32,362 bases of DNA from Bog-793 sp035625025. Its GTDB lineage: Bacteria; Actinomycetota; Acidimicrobiia; Acidimicrobiales; Bog-793. The notes under the pieces are model-generated. The model saw nothing but the letters and a program-made list of their open reading frames with translations, was not told the origin of the DNA and searched no databases. Position numbers and translations under genes: made by a program. Shown here piece after piece: positions 7,600-17,871 of this stretch. Numbering within the stretch: position 1 is the first letter of the stretch; each line of letters begins with the position of its first letter. The DNA lies in the NCBI GenBank assembly GCA_035625025.1, contig DASPQJ010000039.1:1-32362 (forward strand). The letters run 5' to 3'.

Positions 7600-9198
7600 A
7601 TGACCCCCGAAGGAAGCGATGCCGCGCCATGCTCGTGGCGCCAGCGCCGGCGGGAAAAGAAGGCGCGACGTAGCAAGCTCCATCGCTGGACCATTCGCAG
7701 TGTGCTCGCGCTGGTCCTGTGCGTCGTCCTCTTCCTCGGTTTCGCGATCGGGCTCACGATCTACCGCATTGACGAGATCGGACGCGTCAAGGTGCCGAAC
7801 CTTGTCAAGGCGAAATCAGGGGTTGAGAACATCCTCCTCGTCGGCTCCACCTCTCGCTGCGCCGTAAAACCGGCGAAGAACTTCGAGATCTACGTCAAGC
7901 AGTGCGAGGAGGGCGTGAACGGCGTGAACAGTGACGTCATCATGATCCTCCGGCTGAACTCGAACGACCACCGCGTGTCCCTGCTCTCCATTCCCCGTGA
8001 CACCTTCGTTCCCGACGCCCGCGCGGGAGGGCTCTACAACAAGGTCGACGCGGCGCTGGCCGACGGACCCGGTCAGCTCGTGCAGGCGATCGAAGAGGAC
8101 TTCGGCATTCCGATCAACCACTATGTGGTGCTCAATTTCGAGAGTTTCGCCGACATCGTCAGTGCGCTCGGTGGCGTCGACATGTACTTCCCGACGCAGA
8201 TCAAGGACATGTCGGGAATCACCCAGATGAAGACAGGGTGCCAGCACATCGGTGGGATCGAGGCGTTGGCACTCGTCCGTGCACGGCACCTGTACTACAA
8301 CTACAGCTACAAGACGAAGACGTGGCTCGGCTATGACGGTTCCGGGGACCTTGGCCGGATCGAACGCGACCACATCTTCCTGCGGGTGCTCGCCGCCACC
8401 GTGAAGAGCCACGGCCTCGGCAACCCCGTGACCGACGAGTCGCTGCTCGGTGCCATCGCACCGCAACTCACCGTCGACACCTCGTTCGGCGTCGGCGAGA
8501 TGCTGCACCTCGTGAACACGTTCCACTCGGTGGACATCAGCAAGGTCCCCGAGTACACGGCTCCGATCGTCGTTGACACGCAGACCTACATGTACAAGGG
8601 CTTCAACTACGGCGACATCGTGTTCCCGACCGAGCCACAGGACCAGCAGACGATCGACGCCTTTCTCGGGACCACCCCGCCGGGCTTGAAGCTCCAACCG
8701 AAAGCGATCACCGTATCGGTCGTCGACGGCACGGGATCGGCGACCGCAACCACCGTTGTCGTCGCCAGACTGCGCGCCCTCGGCTACCGGGTCGTCGCCA
8801 CCGGATCGCAGACTCCGGTCGGTCCGATCTCGGAAACGACAATCCGCTATGCCGCCCCGATGCACCTGCAAGACGCGGAAAAGGTGCTCTCCGACCTGTC
8901 CGGCACTGTCGCACTGGCACGCGGCGCGACGCTCGACGGTGCCGACGTCACCGTGGTGACCGGTTCCGACATCGCGGTCACGAGCGTCCACCCGGCTGGG
9001 CAATCCCGCCAGACAACTGGAACGACACCGCGCAAGACCGGAACGAGCGCGACGTCGCCGAGATCGCCGACGACGACCGCAGCGGTCACGGCCACGACGA
9101 CCCCGAACACAAACGGCGGTGCGCTCGGCCCGCCGACGGCAGCGACGAGCTCGATCCCCCCCTACGACCCGAGGGCCTGCCCGACGTCGAAGGCCTAG
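7600..9198 (+). CDS. LytR-CpsA-Psr (LCP) family glycopolymer transferase
   Basis: LCP proteins attach anionic polymers or arabinogalactan-like chains to peptidoglycan outside the membrane. The 532-residue product has a basic cytoplasmic N-terminus, one membrane helix (about 31-55), and an LCP core with SDVIMILRLN (111-120) and LLSIPRDTFV (128-137, with the phosphate-binding R133 and D134). YNKVDAALADG, ALALVRARH and GRIERDHIFLR follow. A LytR_C domain follows (about 366-455), then a low-complexity Thr/Ser/Pro tail suited to crossing the wall. The start at 7600 has a GAGG-like site close upstream. The gene appears to be transcribed alone. Confidence 0.93.
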   Translation: MTPEGSDAAPCSWRQRRREKKARRSKLHRWTIRSVLALVLCVVLFLGFAIGLTIYRIDEIGRVKVPNLVKAKSGVENILLVGSTSRCAVKPAKNFEIYVKQCEEGVNGVNSDVIMILRLNSNDHRVSLLSIPRDTFVPDARAGGLYNKVDAALADGPGQLVQAIEEDFGIPINHYVVLNFESFADIVSALGGVDMYFPTQIKDMSGITQMKTGCQHIGGIEALALVRARHLYYNYSYKTKTWLGYDGSGDLGRIERDHIFLRVLAATVKSHGLGNPVTDESLLGAIAPQLTVDTSFGVGEMLHLVNTFHSVDISKVPEYTAPIVVDTQTYMYKGFNYGDIVFPTEPQDQQTIDAFLGTTPPGLKLQPKAITVSVVDGTGSATATTVVVARLRALGYRVVATGSQTPVGPISETTIRYAAPMHLQDAEKVLSDLSGTVALARGATLDGADVTVVTGSDIAVTSVHPAGQSRQTTGTTPRKTGTSATSPRSPTTTAAVTATTTPNTNGGALGPPTAATSSIPPYDPRACPTSKA

Positions 9199-9416
9199 CG
9201 GCGCCGACGCGGCGTTCGCGACCCGACCCCGACGACCGAGCACGGAACGTTGTCGCCGGGGGTGGGGACACAACTGCTCCTCGTCGCGAGACAGGCGCCT
9301 GCGGGAAGCGGACAGGGTTCGTCATCCCGGGCGTGCTGGCAGCTGGGAGGCATCTCTGACGGGTGTCGCGCTCGTCTTCTCGCCCTTCGCCGCTACCGAC
9401 GTCTACTGTCGCCGAA

Positions 9417-11093
9417 ATGGAGGCCGAAGCGTACGACGTCGTCGTCGTCGGGAGCGGCTTCGGAGGCAGCACGGCGGCTCTCCGCCTCGCCGAGAAGGGG
9501 TATCGGGTCCTCGTCATCGAAGCAGGTCGGCGCTTCGACGAGTCGTCGTTGCCGAAGACCTCTTGGCGGCTGCGCTCGTTTTTCTGGGCACCGCGGCTCG
9601 GGTTGCTCGGCATTCAGCGGATTTCGCTCTTGAAAGACGTGATGATCCTCTCCGGCGCCGGTGTCGGGGGCGGATCGCTCGTCTACGCCAACACCCTCTA
9701 CGAGCCCCCTCCTCCTTTCTACAGCGACGCTCAGTGGGTCCACATCACGGACTGGCGCGCCGAGCTTGGGCCTTACTACGACCAGGCCAAGCGGATGCTC
9801 GGCGTCGTCTTGAACCCGACGACGACCCCGTCCGACGACGTGATGCGGTCCGTCGCCGACGAGATGGGCGTCGGCGAGACTTTCGTCCAGGCACCCGTCG
9901 GCGTCTACTTCGGCGAGCCGGGGGGCGAGGTTGAAGACCCGTATTTCGGCGGCGTCGGCCCGGCCCGGACCGGCTGCACCGAGTGCGGCGAATGCATGAC
10001 CGGCTGCCGCCACGGCGCCAAGAACACGCTGCTGAAGAACTACCTGTACCTCGCCGAACGATGCGGCGCCAAGGTCCTGCCCCTCACGACCGTGACGGCC
10101 ATCCGACCGCTCGCCGACGGCCGCTACGAGGTCACCGCCGAGCACTCCGGCTCCTGGGTGCTCAGGCGTCGGCGCACGTTCCTCGCCGACGACGTCGTGC
10201 TGGCCGCGGGCACGATGGGCACCCAGAAGCTGCTGCACGCCATGCGCGATACGGGAAACCTGCCGAACCTGTCGCCGAGGCTCGGCGAACTCACCCGTAC
10301 CAACTCCGAGGCGATCCTCGGGGCGCGCACCTTCCGACGCGACGTCGACTTCACCCCCGGCGTCGCCATCACCTCGTCGTTCCACCCGGACGACCGCACC
10401 CACATCGAACCGGTGCGCTACGGCCGGGGCAGCAACGCGATGGGGCTCCTCACCACCGCACTCGCCGATGGCGGGGGGCGGGCCCGACCGCTCGAGTGGG
10501 CGCGCGAAGTCGCGCGCCACCCCGTGATGATGACGCGCAACCTGAGCATGCGCCGGTGGTCGGAACAGACGATCATCGCCCTCGTCATGCAAACAAGTGA
10601 GAGTTCACTCACCTGTTACACGAAAAAGGGCCTGTTCAGAAGGCGGCTGACCTCACGGCAGGGCCACGGCGAGCCCAACCCGACGTGGATCCCCGCCGGC
10701 CACGAAGCGGTACGGCGCATCGCCAAGCTCATCGGCGGCTTCGCCGCCGGAGGCTGGAACGACGTGTTCAATATCCCGCTGACGGCGCACTTCCTCGGCG
10801 GTGCCGTCATCGGAGACTCCGCGCAGAGCGGGGTGATCGACCCGTACCAACGGGTCTACGGTCACCCCGGCCTGCACGTCGCGGACGGAGCCGCGATCTC
10901 GGCCAATCTTGGCGTCAACCCGGCGCTCACGATCACCGCTCAGGCGGAGCGGGCGATGGCCCTGTGGCCCAACCGGGGAGAGCCCGACCAACGCCCCCCG
11001 CTCGGCGCACCCTACCGACGTCTTGCTCCGATCGAGCCGCGCAACCCCGTCGTCCCGGCCGGCGCGCCCGCAGCTCTGCGACTGCGGCCCTAG
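9417..11093 (+). CDS. GMC-type FAD oxidoreductase (cholesterol-oxidase/ChoD-like)
   Basis: The 558-residue product opens with an FAD-binding Rossmann fold (VVVVGSGFGGSTAALRLAEKG, about 8-28) and ends with a GMC C-terminal segment (DGAAISANLGVNPALTITAQ) containing the usual Asn-Pro. The middle GAGVGGGSLVYANTL and the overall length match actinobacterial ChoD-like oxidoreductases. In that group a true sterol substrate is often unproven. A compact motif C187-x2-C190-x2-C193-x3-C197 resembles a ferredoxin cluster ligand set. The ATG at 9417 begins directly before the Rossmann strand; a longer frame from 9363 adds 18 unconserved residues. About 218 bases without a recognisable gene precede it. No signal peptide is seen. 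Confidence 0.88.
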   Translation: MEAEAYDVVVVGSGFGGSTAALRLAEKGYRVLVIEAGRRFDESSLPKTSWRLRSFFWAPRLGLLGIQRISLLKDVMILSGAGVGGGSLVYANTLYEPPPPFYSDAQWVHITDWRAELGPYYDQAKRMLGVVLNPTTTPSDDVMRSVADEMGVGETFVQAPVGVYFGEPGGEVEDPYFGGVGPARTGCTECGECMTGCRHGAKNTLLKNYLYLAERCGAKVLPLTTVTAIRPLADGRYEVTAEHSGSWVLRRRRTFLADDVVLAAGTMGTQKLLHAMRDTGNLPNLSPRLGELTRTNSEAILGARTFRRDVDFTPGVAITSSFHPDDRTHIEPVRYGRGSNAMGLLTTALADGGGRARPLEWAREVARHPVMMTRNLSMRRWSEQTIIALVMQTSESSLTCYTKKGLFRRRLTSRQGHGEPNPTWIPAGHEAVRRIAKLIGGFAAGGWNDVFNIPLTAHFLGGAVIGDSAQSGVIDPYQRVYGHPGLHVADGAAISANLGVNPALTITAQAERAMALWPNRGEPDQRPPLGAPYRRLAPIEPRNPVVPAGAPAALRLRP

Positions 11094-11230
11094 CGTCCGA
11101 CGACGACCGCACGAGCCGAACGCTGCCGTCGCCGGGCGGACGTGCTCCCTTCCCGCCGGCCAGTTCCGCCGGTCGGCATCGGCGAGGGGAATCGGACCTC
11201 CAAAGCGGGAAGCCCGCGGGATCTCTTCGG

Positions 11231-11258
11231 AAAAAGGCGCGCCCGGGATCGACCGGGC
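11231..11258 (-). terminator. Intrinsic terminator of the kinase-LOG fusion gene
   Basis: Immediately after the minus-strand stop, GCCCGG-GATCGA-CCGGGC (11241-11258) forms a perfect six-pair stem. On the minus strand it is followed, after five bases, by TTTTT (11235-11231). A second hairpin GCGGG-AAG-CCCGC (11205-11217) lies further on and could serve the oxidoreductase on the plus strand. Confidence 0.65.
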
Positions 11259-11262
11259 TCCC

Positions 11263-12633
11263 CTAGCGCCTGACTGCCAACGCGCTGAAGGCCCTCTCGA
11301 CAGCGTCTTCAGGATCCGACGCGATCTCCACGTCCCCTTGACGCTCGTCGCCGTCCTGCGCCCCGCCGATCACCCGCCAGCCGTCGAGGCTGACGACCGA
11401 CTTCCCGGCACGGCGAGCCAGCGCCACCTCGCTGAGGGTGCCCCAGCTTCCCCCCACGGCGACGAGAACGTCGGCGGAGCTCACAACCAGGGCGTTGCGC
11501 ATCTCGCCGAGTCCCGTCGGCAGTTCCACGTCGAGGAACGGATTCCCCGAGCCCCGCTCCATTCCAGGTGACAGTCCGATCGTCAGGCCGCCGGCCGATT
11601 GCGCGCCTTGCGACGCGGCCTCCGTGACACCGCCGAGTCCTCCGGTGATGACGACGCCGTGGTGCACCGCGATCAGACGGCCGACCTCCCTCGCCTTCTC
11701 GCACAGCTCGCCGAACGCATCCCGGTTCAGCCCCGCGGCGAGTTCACTCCCTGGACCGATCACACCGACGCTCCGGCGCACTCCCCTTCGCGCCAGGAGC
11801 ATGCCCCCGAGCAGGCCGGAATCGTCTCCGAGTCCCGGAGCAACGATGACCTCGGCGAGATCGGCCCCCTCCGGGAAGTAGGTGACATCGAGCAGTTCGG
11901 CCACCCTCGACCGGATCGTCTCCAAGAGCCCCTCGTGGCGAAGGACACCGCCACCGACGACGACCCGTTGCGGACGATAAACGCAGACCAGGTTCGTAAG
12001 ACCAAGTGCGAGATACTCGGTTTCAAGGTCCCAAGCCGCGTCGTCGAGGATCTGCGCCGCCTCTGTCCCGTGACGGGCCGACATCGCGTGCCCGGACGCC
12101 AAACCCTCCCAGCAGGATCCGTGGAAGTCACAGGCGCCCCGCCACGGATCGTCCCGGCGCTGCGGGATCCTCATGTGTCCCATCTCCGGGTGCCCCGACC
12201 CGTAGACGACGCGTCCTGCCACGATTGCGCCGACTCCGATCCCCGTCCCGACTGTCACGTACAGAACATCGTCGAAACCTTGTGCCGCCCCCCAGGTCCA
12301 TTCCGCCAACACGGCCCCGTTGACGTCGGTGTCGAGCACGACGGGGACGTGGAGCGCCTTCGTGAGCTCGTCGCGAAGCGGGAATCCCTGCCAGCCCTGT
12401 TTTGGCGTCGCCGCGATAGTTCCCTTGACGAGATTGAGCGGCCCAAAGGACGCCACGCCGACAGAATCCAGCGCCTTTCCTTGGTCCTGAAACCACCTCA
12501 CGAGCCTGTTCACCGTCGAGGCCGGGGCGTGTTCCGTCTCGAACGTCTCGCGCGCCAGCACGACGCGGGAGCCATCCCCCACCGCAGCTCTGCTCCGGGT
12601 CCCGCCCAGTTCGACAGAACCGAACCAGTTCAT
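11263..12633 (-). CDS. Fusion of a ROK-family sugar kinase (fructokinase-like) and a LOG/TIGR00725-type domain
   Basis: One 456-residue chain holds two normally separate proteins. Residues 1-283 are a ROK kinase: ATP motif ELGGTRSRAAVG (8-19), catalytic-type Asp in LDTDVNGAVLAEW (D103), VGTGIGVG (128-134) and a zinc site built from HPEMGH plus C168-x2-H171-x2-C174 in the CDFHGSCWEGLASG block typical of fructokinases. Residues 287-456 match the SLOG fold (TIGR00725, LOG/lysine-decarboxylase-like): VGVIGPGSE, GGLGGVTEAASQGA (331-344) and GGSWGTLSEVAL (394-405) with its conserved Glu. LOG relatives release the base from nucleotide 5'-monophosphates. There is no stop or frameshift at the junction. 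The ATG at 12633 has a GAAAGGAAAG site, and a terminator follows. It lies downstream of, and co-directional with, the HAD phosphatase. Confidence 0.85.
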   Translation of the reverse strand: MNWFGSVELGGTRSRAAVGDGSRVVLARETFETEHAPASTVNRLVRWFQDQGKALDSVGVASFGPLNLVKGTIAATPKQGWQGFPLRDELTKALHVPVVLDTDVNGAVLAEWTWGAAQGFDDVLYVTVGTGIGVGAIVAGRVVYGSGHPEMGHMRIPQRRDDPWRGACDFHGSCWEGLASGHAMSARHGTEAAQILDDAAWDLETEYLALGLTNLVCVYRPQRVVVGGGVLRHEGLLETIRSRVAELLDVTYFPEGADLAEVIVAPGLGDDSGLLGGMLLARRGVRRSVGVIGPGSELAAGLNRDAFGELCEKAREVGRLIAVHHGVVITGGLGGVTEAASQGAQSAGGLTIGLSPGMERGSGNPFLDVELPTGLGEMRNALVVSSADVLVAVGGSWGTLSEVALARRAGKSVVSLDGWRVIGGAQDGDERQGDVEIASDPEDAVERAFSALAVRR

Positions 12634-12809
12634 ATCTCTTTCCTTTCTCGCCGATCGCCGTGTCCCGGACCCCGTCCCACCAGCACGGGCTCGTCGTCAT
12701 CCTGGCTGTCGCACGCCCCGCACGGGCAGCCCAACGGGGAGGGGCGCCGACCTCGATCTTCGCGGTCCAGCGGGAATGACGACCGGGGACGATCGCAAGC
12801 TCCCGTTCG

Positions 12810-13604
12810 CTATACCGTCGCCCCGGCGAGTTCGTCCGCGAGGTCGGCGACCGAGTCGACGACACGGGACGGGCGGTAGGGGAACCGGTCGATCGCCTCG
12901 GGTCGGGTCACCCCGGAGAGGACGAGAATCGTCTCGAGGCCAGCTTCGATTCCCGCGACGATGTCCGTGTCCATTCGGTCGCCAACCATCGCGGTCGTCT
13001 CAGAGTGGGCACCGAGGACATCCAGGCCCTCTCGAATCATCAACGGGTTCGGTTTTCCGATGAAGTAGGCGGCTTGGCCAGTGGCGTGCTGAATCATTGC
13101 CGCGACGGAACCCGTGGCCGGCAGGTTGCCCCCCGGAGACGGCCCGACCGAATCGGGATTGGTGGCGATGAAGCGGGCACCGCGGTCGATCAACCGGATC
13201 GCCTTCGTGATCGCTTCGAAGCTGTACGTACGCGTCTCACCCAGTACGACGTAATCCGGATCCCGATCCGTGAGCACGTATCCAATGTCGTGCAGCGCGC
13301 TCGTGAGCCCTGCTTCGCCAACGACGAAGGCCCGCCCATTGTGTCGCTGGCTGTCCAGAAAACGGGCGGTGGCGAGCGCCGAGGTCCACAGCGCCTCGGG
13401 AGGTATCGAGAGCCCGCTGTCAACGAGGCGGGACGCGAGGTCCTTCGGAGCAAATCGCGAGTTGTTGGTGAGAACAAGAAAACTGCACCCCGCCTTGCCG
13501 AGGGCCGCGAGGAAACGGTCGGCTCCCGGCACCGCGACTCCTCCGTTCACGAGCACGCCGTCCATGTCACACAGCCAACTCACTGCACATCGGCGAGATG
13601 TCAT
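12810..13604 (-). CDS. HAD-IIA family phosphatase (NagD-like)
   Basis: The 264-residue product carries the HAD nucleophile motif DMDGVL (D13 and D15), motif II in FLVLTNNSRF, the large HAD-IIA cap, then FIGKPNPLMI (motif III lysine) and MVGDRMDTDIVAG (motif IV acids). This set is diagnostic of the NagD / 4-nitrophenylphosphatase / phosphoglycolate phosphatase group, which hydrolyses small phosphoesters including nucleotide monophosphates and sugar phosphates. The ATG at 13604 has AGGG just upstream and starts the family domain at once; a longer frame from 13742 is not supported. It lies 176 bases upstream of the kinase-LOG fusion on the same strand, so they may share a transcript and a pathway (inference). 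Confidence 0.88.
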   Translation of the reverse strand: MTSRRCAVSWLCDMDGVLVNGGVAVPGADRFLAALGKAGCSFLVLTNNSRFAPKDLASRLVDSGLSIPPEALWTSALATARFLDSQRHNGRAFVVGEAGLTSALHDIGYVLTDRDPDYVVLGETRTYSFEAITKAIRLIDRGARFIATNPDSVGPSPGGNLPATGSVAAMIQHATGQAAYFIGKPNPLMIREGLDVLGAHSETTAMVGDRMDTDIVAGIEAGLETILVLSGVTRPEAIDRFPYRPSRVVDSVADLADELAGATV

Positions 13605-14002
13605 GGCCCTAGTATGCCGGGTCACTGTCCGCCCGACGTGGGTGATCCCCCCGCAACCCGCGCCGCTCTGGCTCGTCAAGGGAAGTCGGTAGATAACCTT
13701 CCTGCCGTGGGCGCACCCGCTCTTTCCGCAGTCCGCATCCACGCGATGGTGGCGGTCGACCTCAGTGAGCGTTGAGATCCGCTTTCAGAGAGTTTCTCCC
13801 GTGCGACGCGTGCCGCGTTCGCCTGCCCGCCACCCCGGCGCTCGCGGTTTCTCGCCGCAGCGGACAGAGATCTGCGCGCTCGACGACCCGACGGTTCCAG
13901 CAACGAGACTCGGGCGCATGGACGGTGCGTCCCTCCACCCCGCGGACCTCGGGAAGTTCGGACCTCTGGACGCTCGACGGCCGCCGGGCCTGTGACCCGC
14001 CG
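13605..14002. other. Divergent intergenic region without a recognised gene
   Basis: About 400 bases lie between the HAD gene (minus) and the molybdo-hydroxylase (plus). The hydroxylase frame remains open back to 13772, but those 77 extra codons are Arg/Ser-rich and precede the normal ferredoxin-domain start. I see no RNA gene or convincing promoter. Confidence 0.4.
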
Positions 14003-16609
14003 ATGACCCCCACCGTCAACGGGCGAGCCTGTGAACTCGCGGCCGGGACTGGGCGCACCTTGCTCGCCTACTTGCGCGACGAGCTCGGTCTGACCGGCGC
14101 GAAACCGGGCTGCGGCGAAGGCGAATGCGGAGCCTGCACGGTGCTCCTCGATGGTGCGCCGGTGCTCTCCTGCCAGACCCTCGTCGACGAGGTTGCGGGC
14201 CGATCGATTACGACGATCGAGGGGCTGGAAGACGAAACCGGGCTGCACCCGATCCAAAAAGCCCTGATCGAAGAGCGCGCTTCGCAGTGCGGCTACTGCA
14301 TACCGGGTATCGCAATGCGGGCAGCCGCCCTGCTGTCGAGCGATCCCGATCCGGACGACGAACACATTGTTGCGGCCCTTGATCCGAATCTCTGCCGCTG
14401 CGGGTGCTACCTGCGTTTGGTCCGAGCGGTTCACCGTGCGGCGGCGCTGGCCCGTGGAACCGACGGCGGGAGGGCTCCGGCCGAGATGACCCTCGATCAG
14501 CCTGAACTCGGCCGGCCCCGAAGACCATGGGATCTCTGTGAGCCCCAGGACCGGGAATGGTTTGACCTGCTCGGGGATGGGCTTGTCGTGGTGTGGCCGC
14601 CGCCGCCTCGGGCAGCTGGAATGTGGTCAACGAGGGGTGGCGCGTGGTTGCACGTCGCTCCGTCCGGCGCCGTCACAGCGTTCAGCGGCAAGGTCGATGT
14701 CGGGCAGGACAATCGAACCGCCTTCTCGCTCCTCGTTGCGGAGGAGCTCGAGATCGATCCCGCCGACGTGCGAATCGTCCTCGGGGACACCGACGTGTGC
14801 CCGTTTGACATCGGAACCTTCGGCAGCCGGTCGATGCCCGATGCCGGGGAGGCTCTCCGCCGGGCAGCAGCCGGGGCCCGAGAGATCCTGTACGGCCTTG
14901 CCGCGGAACGATCCCCCACCGTTCGCGGCGGGCGCGACGCGGGCGAAAGTCCGATGGACGCCGCGGCCGCGAGTGCCCGCCCCGAGTACGGCCTCCTGTT
15001 AAGCGGGGTGCGGCGCCTGGAGGTGCTGTCGAAGGAGCCGACGCTGCGCGAACCTGGGATCTGGCAGACCGCCGGACGTGCCGGCCACGTCGCGGCGCGG
15101 CTCGATGTGGTGACCGGCGCTCGACGATTCGTGTCTGACCTCAGCCGAACCGGGATGCAGCACGGGGTGGTGCTGCGACCGCCGGTCGCCAGGTCAGAAC
15201 TACGCGCAGTCGACGTCGCTCCGGCTGCGCGCCTTCCGGGGATCAGCGTGACCCGGGAGGGCGATTTCGTCGCAGTGACAGCGAGCGACCGGGTGACCGC
15301 CCGCCGAGCGCTGGCCGCGATCGACGCCGAGTGGGACCTTCCTCCGCGCGGTCCTCGTGACGTCGTCGCTCACCTCCGGGCGCATCCGCTCGCCGAACAA
15401 GGATGGGAACGAGAGTTCGACGAGGTTGTCGGTGACGTCGACGCCGCGCTCCACGCGGCGTCGGCGCGGATCGACGCGACCTACACGACGGCGTATCTCG
15501 CCCATGTCCCGCTCGAGACACGAGCTGCGGTCGCCGAGTGGGACGGCGACCGCGTCACAGTGTGGGTCGGCACCCAGGTCCCCTTTGGCGTCCGCGCCAG
15601 GCTCGCCGACGAGCTCGACCTGGACGAGGGCAGCGTGCGCGTCGTCGTGCCGCCCACCGGTGGAGGTTTCGGGGGCAAGCACAGCGAAGATGTCGCCCTC
15701 GAGGCGGCCCGTCTCGCCCGCCGCGCCGGTCGACCGGTCAAGGTCCATTGGAACAGGGCCGAGGAGTTCCAATGGGGGCATCTGCGGCCGATGGCGGTGA
15801 TCGACGTTCGGGCCGGGATCGACTCGGCCGGTTGCATCAGCGCGTGGGACTTTCTCGACATCAACGCCGGAATCGCCGGTATCGCGCTCCCGTACGCCAT
15901 CGCCAACAGTCGCTTGCGCTACCAGCCCGCCGAATCGCCCGTGGCGCAGAGCTCGTACCGGGCGCTCGCCGCAACGGCCAACCACTTCGCCCGGGAGTCC
16001 CTCGTCGACGAGTTGGCGCACGCGATCGGCCGCGACCCCCTCGATTTCCGTCTCTGCAACCTCGCCGACGAACGGCTCACTGCAGTGCTGAAGGTCGCCG
16101 CCGAGCGCTTTGACTGGCGCACACGATCCGCCGAGGCCGTGATCGGTATTGGCGGCTCGGGCATGGCGGTCGGATTGGAAAAGGGCGGGCGGGCGGCGAC
16201 GTTCGCGCAGGTACGCCTGGAAGGAGACGGCTCGCCACGGGTGACCGAGATCATCACCGCGTACGAGTGCGGCGCCGTGGTGAATCCCGACGCGGTCGTC
16301 AACCAGATCGAGGGTGGCACGATGATGGCTCTGGGCGGCGCGCTGTTCGAGGAGGTCGTCCTCGAGGACGGCCACATCGCCGAGCCCACTCTCGCCGGTT
16401 ACCGGCTGCCACGTTTCACCGACCTACCCCGTCTGGAGGTCGTTCTCCTCGACCGTCCGGATATCGCGTCGGCGGGCGCGGGCGAGACTCCCCTCGTCAC
16501 GGTCGCTCCGGCGATCGGGAACGCCGTCTTCTCGGCCACCGGTCGCCGCCTGCGATCGCTCCCCCTCGTGTCGCAGAAACGCGGACGACGAGCCGCCCCG
16601 CCCGCCTGA
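14003..16609 (+). CDS. Single-chain molybdenum hydroxylase: [2Fe-2S] subunit fused to the molybdopterin subunit (isoquinoline oxidoreductase-like)
   Basis: The 868-residue product combines two usual subunits of the xanthine dehydrogenase family. Residues 1-150 form the iron-sulfur part: plant-type cluster C37-x4-C42-x2-C45-x11-C57, then C96-x2-C99 and C131-x-C133 for the second cluster. After a linker, the molybdopterin part follows the order seen in IorB-type proteins: a segment with SGKVDVGQDNRTAFSLLVAEE, a hammerhead-like segment (about 360-450), PPTGGGFGGKHS, SSYRALAATANHFARESLVD, and near the end SAGAGETPLVTVAPAIGNA with the catalytic-type Glu. No FAD subunit is adjacent, and no cytochrome domain or twin-arginine signal is seen. 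Such enzymes hydroxylate N-heterocycles or aldehydes; the substrate is unknown. The ATG at 14003 fits the domain start; its ribosome binding site is weak. Confidence 0.87.
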   Translation: MTPTVNGRACELAAGTGRTLLAYLRDELGLTGAKPGCGEGECGACTVLLDGAPVLSCQTLVDEVAGRSITTIEGLEDETGLHPIQKALIEERASQCGYCIPGIAMRAAALLSSDPDPDDEHIVAALDPNLCRCGCYLRLVRAVHRAAALARGTDGGRAPAEMTLDQPELGRPRRPWDLCEPQDREWFDLLGDGLVVVWPPPPRAAGMWSTRGGAWLHVAPSGAVTAFSGKVDVGQDNRTAFSLLVAEELEIDPADVRIVLGDTDVCPFDIGTFGSRSMPDAGEALRRAAAGAREILYGLAAERSPTVRGGRDAGESPMDAAAASARPEYGLLLSGVRRLEVLSKEPTLREPGIWQTAGRAGHVAARLDVVTGARRFVSDLSRTGMQHGVVLRPPVARSELRAVDVAPAARLPGISVTREGDFVAVTASDRVTARRALAAIDAEWDLPPRGPRDVVAHLRAHPLAEQGWEREFDEVVGDVDAALHAASARIDATYTTAYLAHVPLETRAAVAEWDGDRVTVWVGTQVPFGVRARLADELDLDEGSVRVVVPPTGGGFGGKHSEDVALEAARLARRAGRPVKVHWNRAEEFQWGHLRPMAVIDVRAGIDSAGCISAWDFLDINAGIAGIALPYAIANSRLRYQPAESPVAQSSYRALAATANHFARESLVDELAHAIGRDPLDFRLCNLADERLTAVLKVAAERFDWRTRSAEAVIGIGGSGMAVGLEKGGRAATFAQVRLEGDGSPRVTEIITAYECGAVVNPDAVVNQIEGGTMMALGGALFEEVVLEDGHIAEPTLAGYRLPRFTDLPRLEVVLLDRPDIASAGAGETPLVTVAPAIGNAVFSATGRRLRSLPLVSQKRGRRAAPPA

Positions 16610-16727
16610 TCCGGTTTCCCGGCACGACTGCAGACCCTCCCGTCTTCCATCCGACCCGGCCCTCGTGTCCGCCTGGCCTTCGACAAGCGCCCCCGGACCG
16701 ACCCTGACCGGGACGCCCTGCGCCATC

Positions 16728-17825
<1,098 letters not shown>

Positions 17826-17871
17826 CGTCCCCTGGCGAAGGGCAACGACAGTCAGGGAGGCCCGTTCAGCG

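Noticed and set aside
11599..12879. A 426-codon plus-strand frame opposite the kinase-LOG gene
   Set aside because: No ribosome binding site, no motif and Arg/Pro-rich composition; it mirrors a well-supported minus gene.
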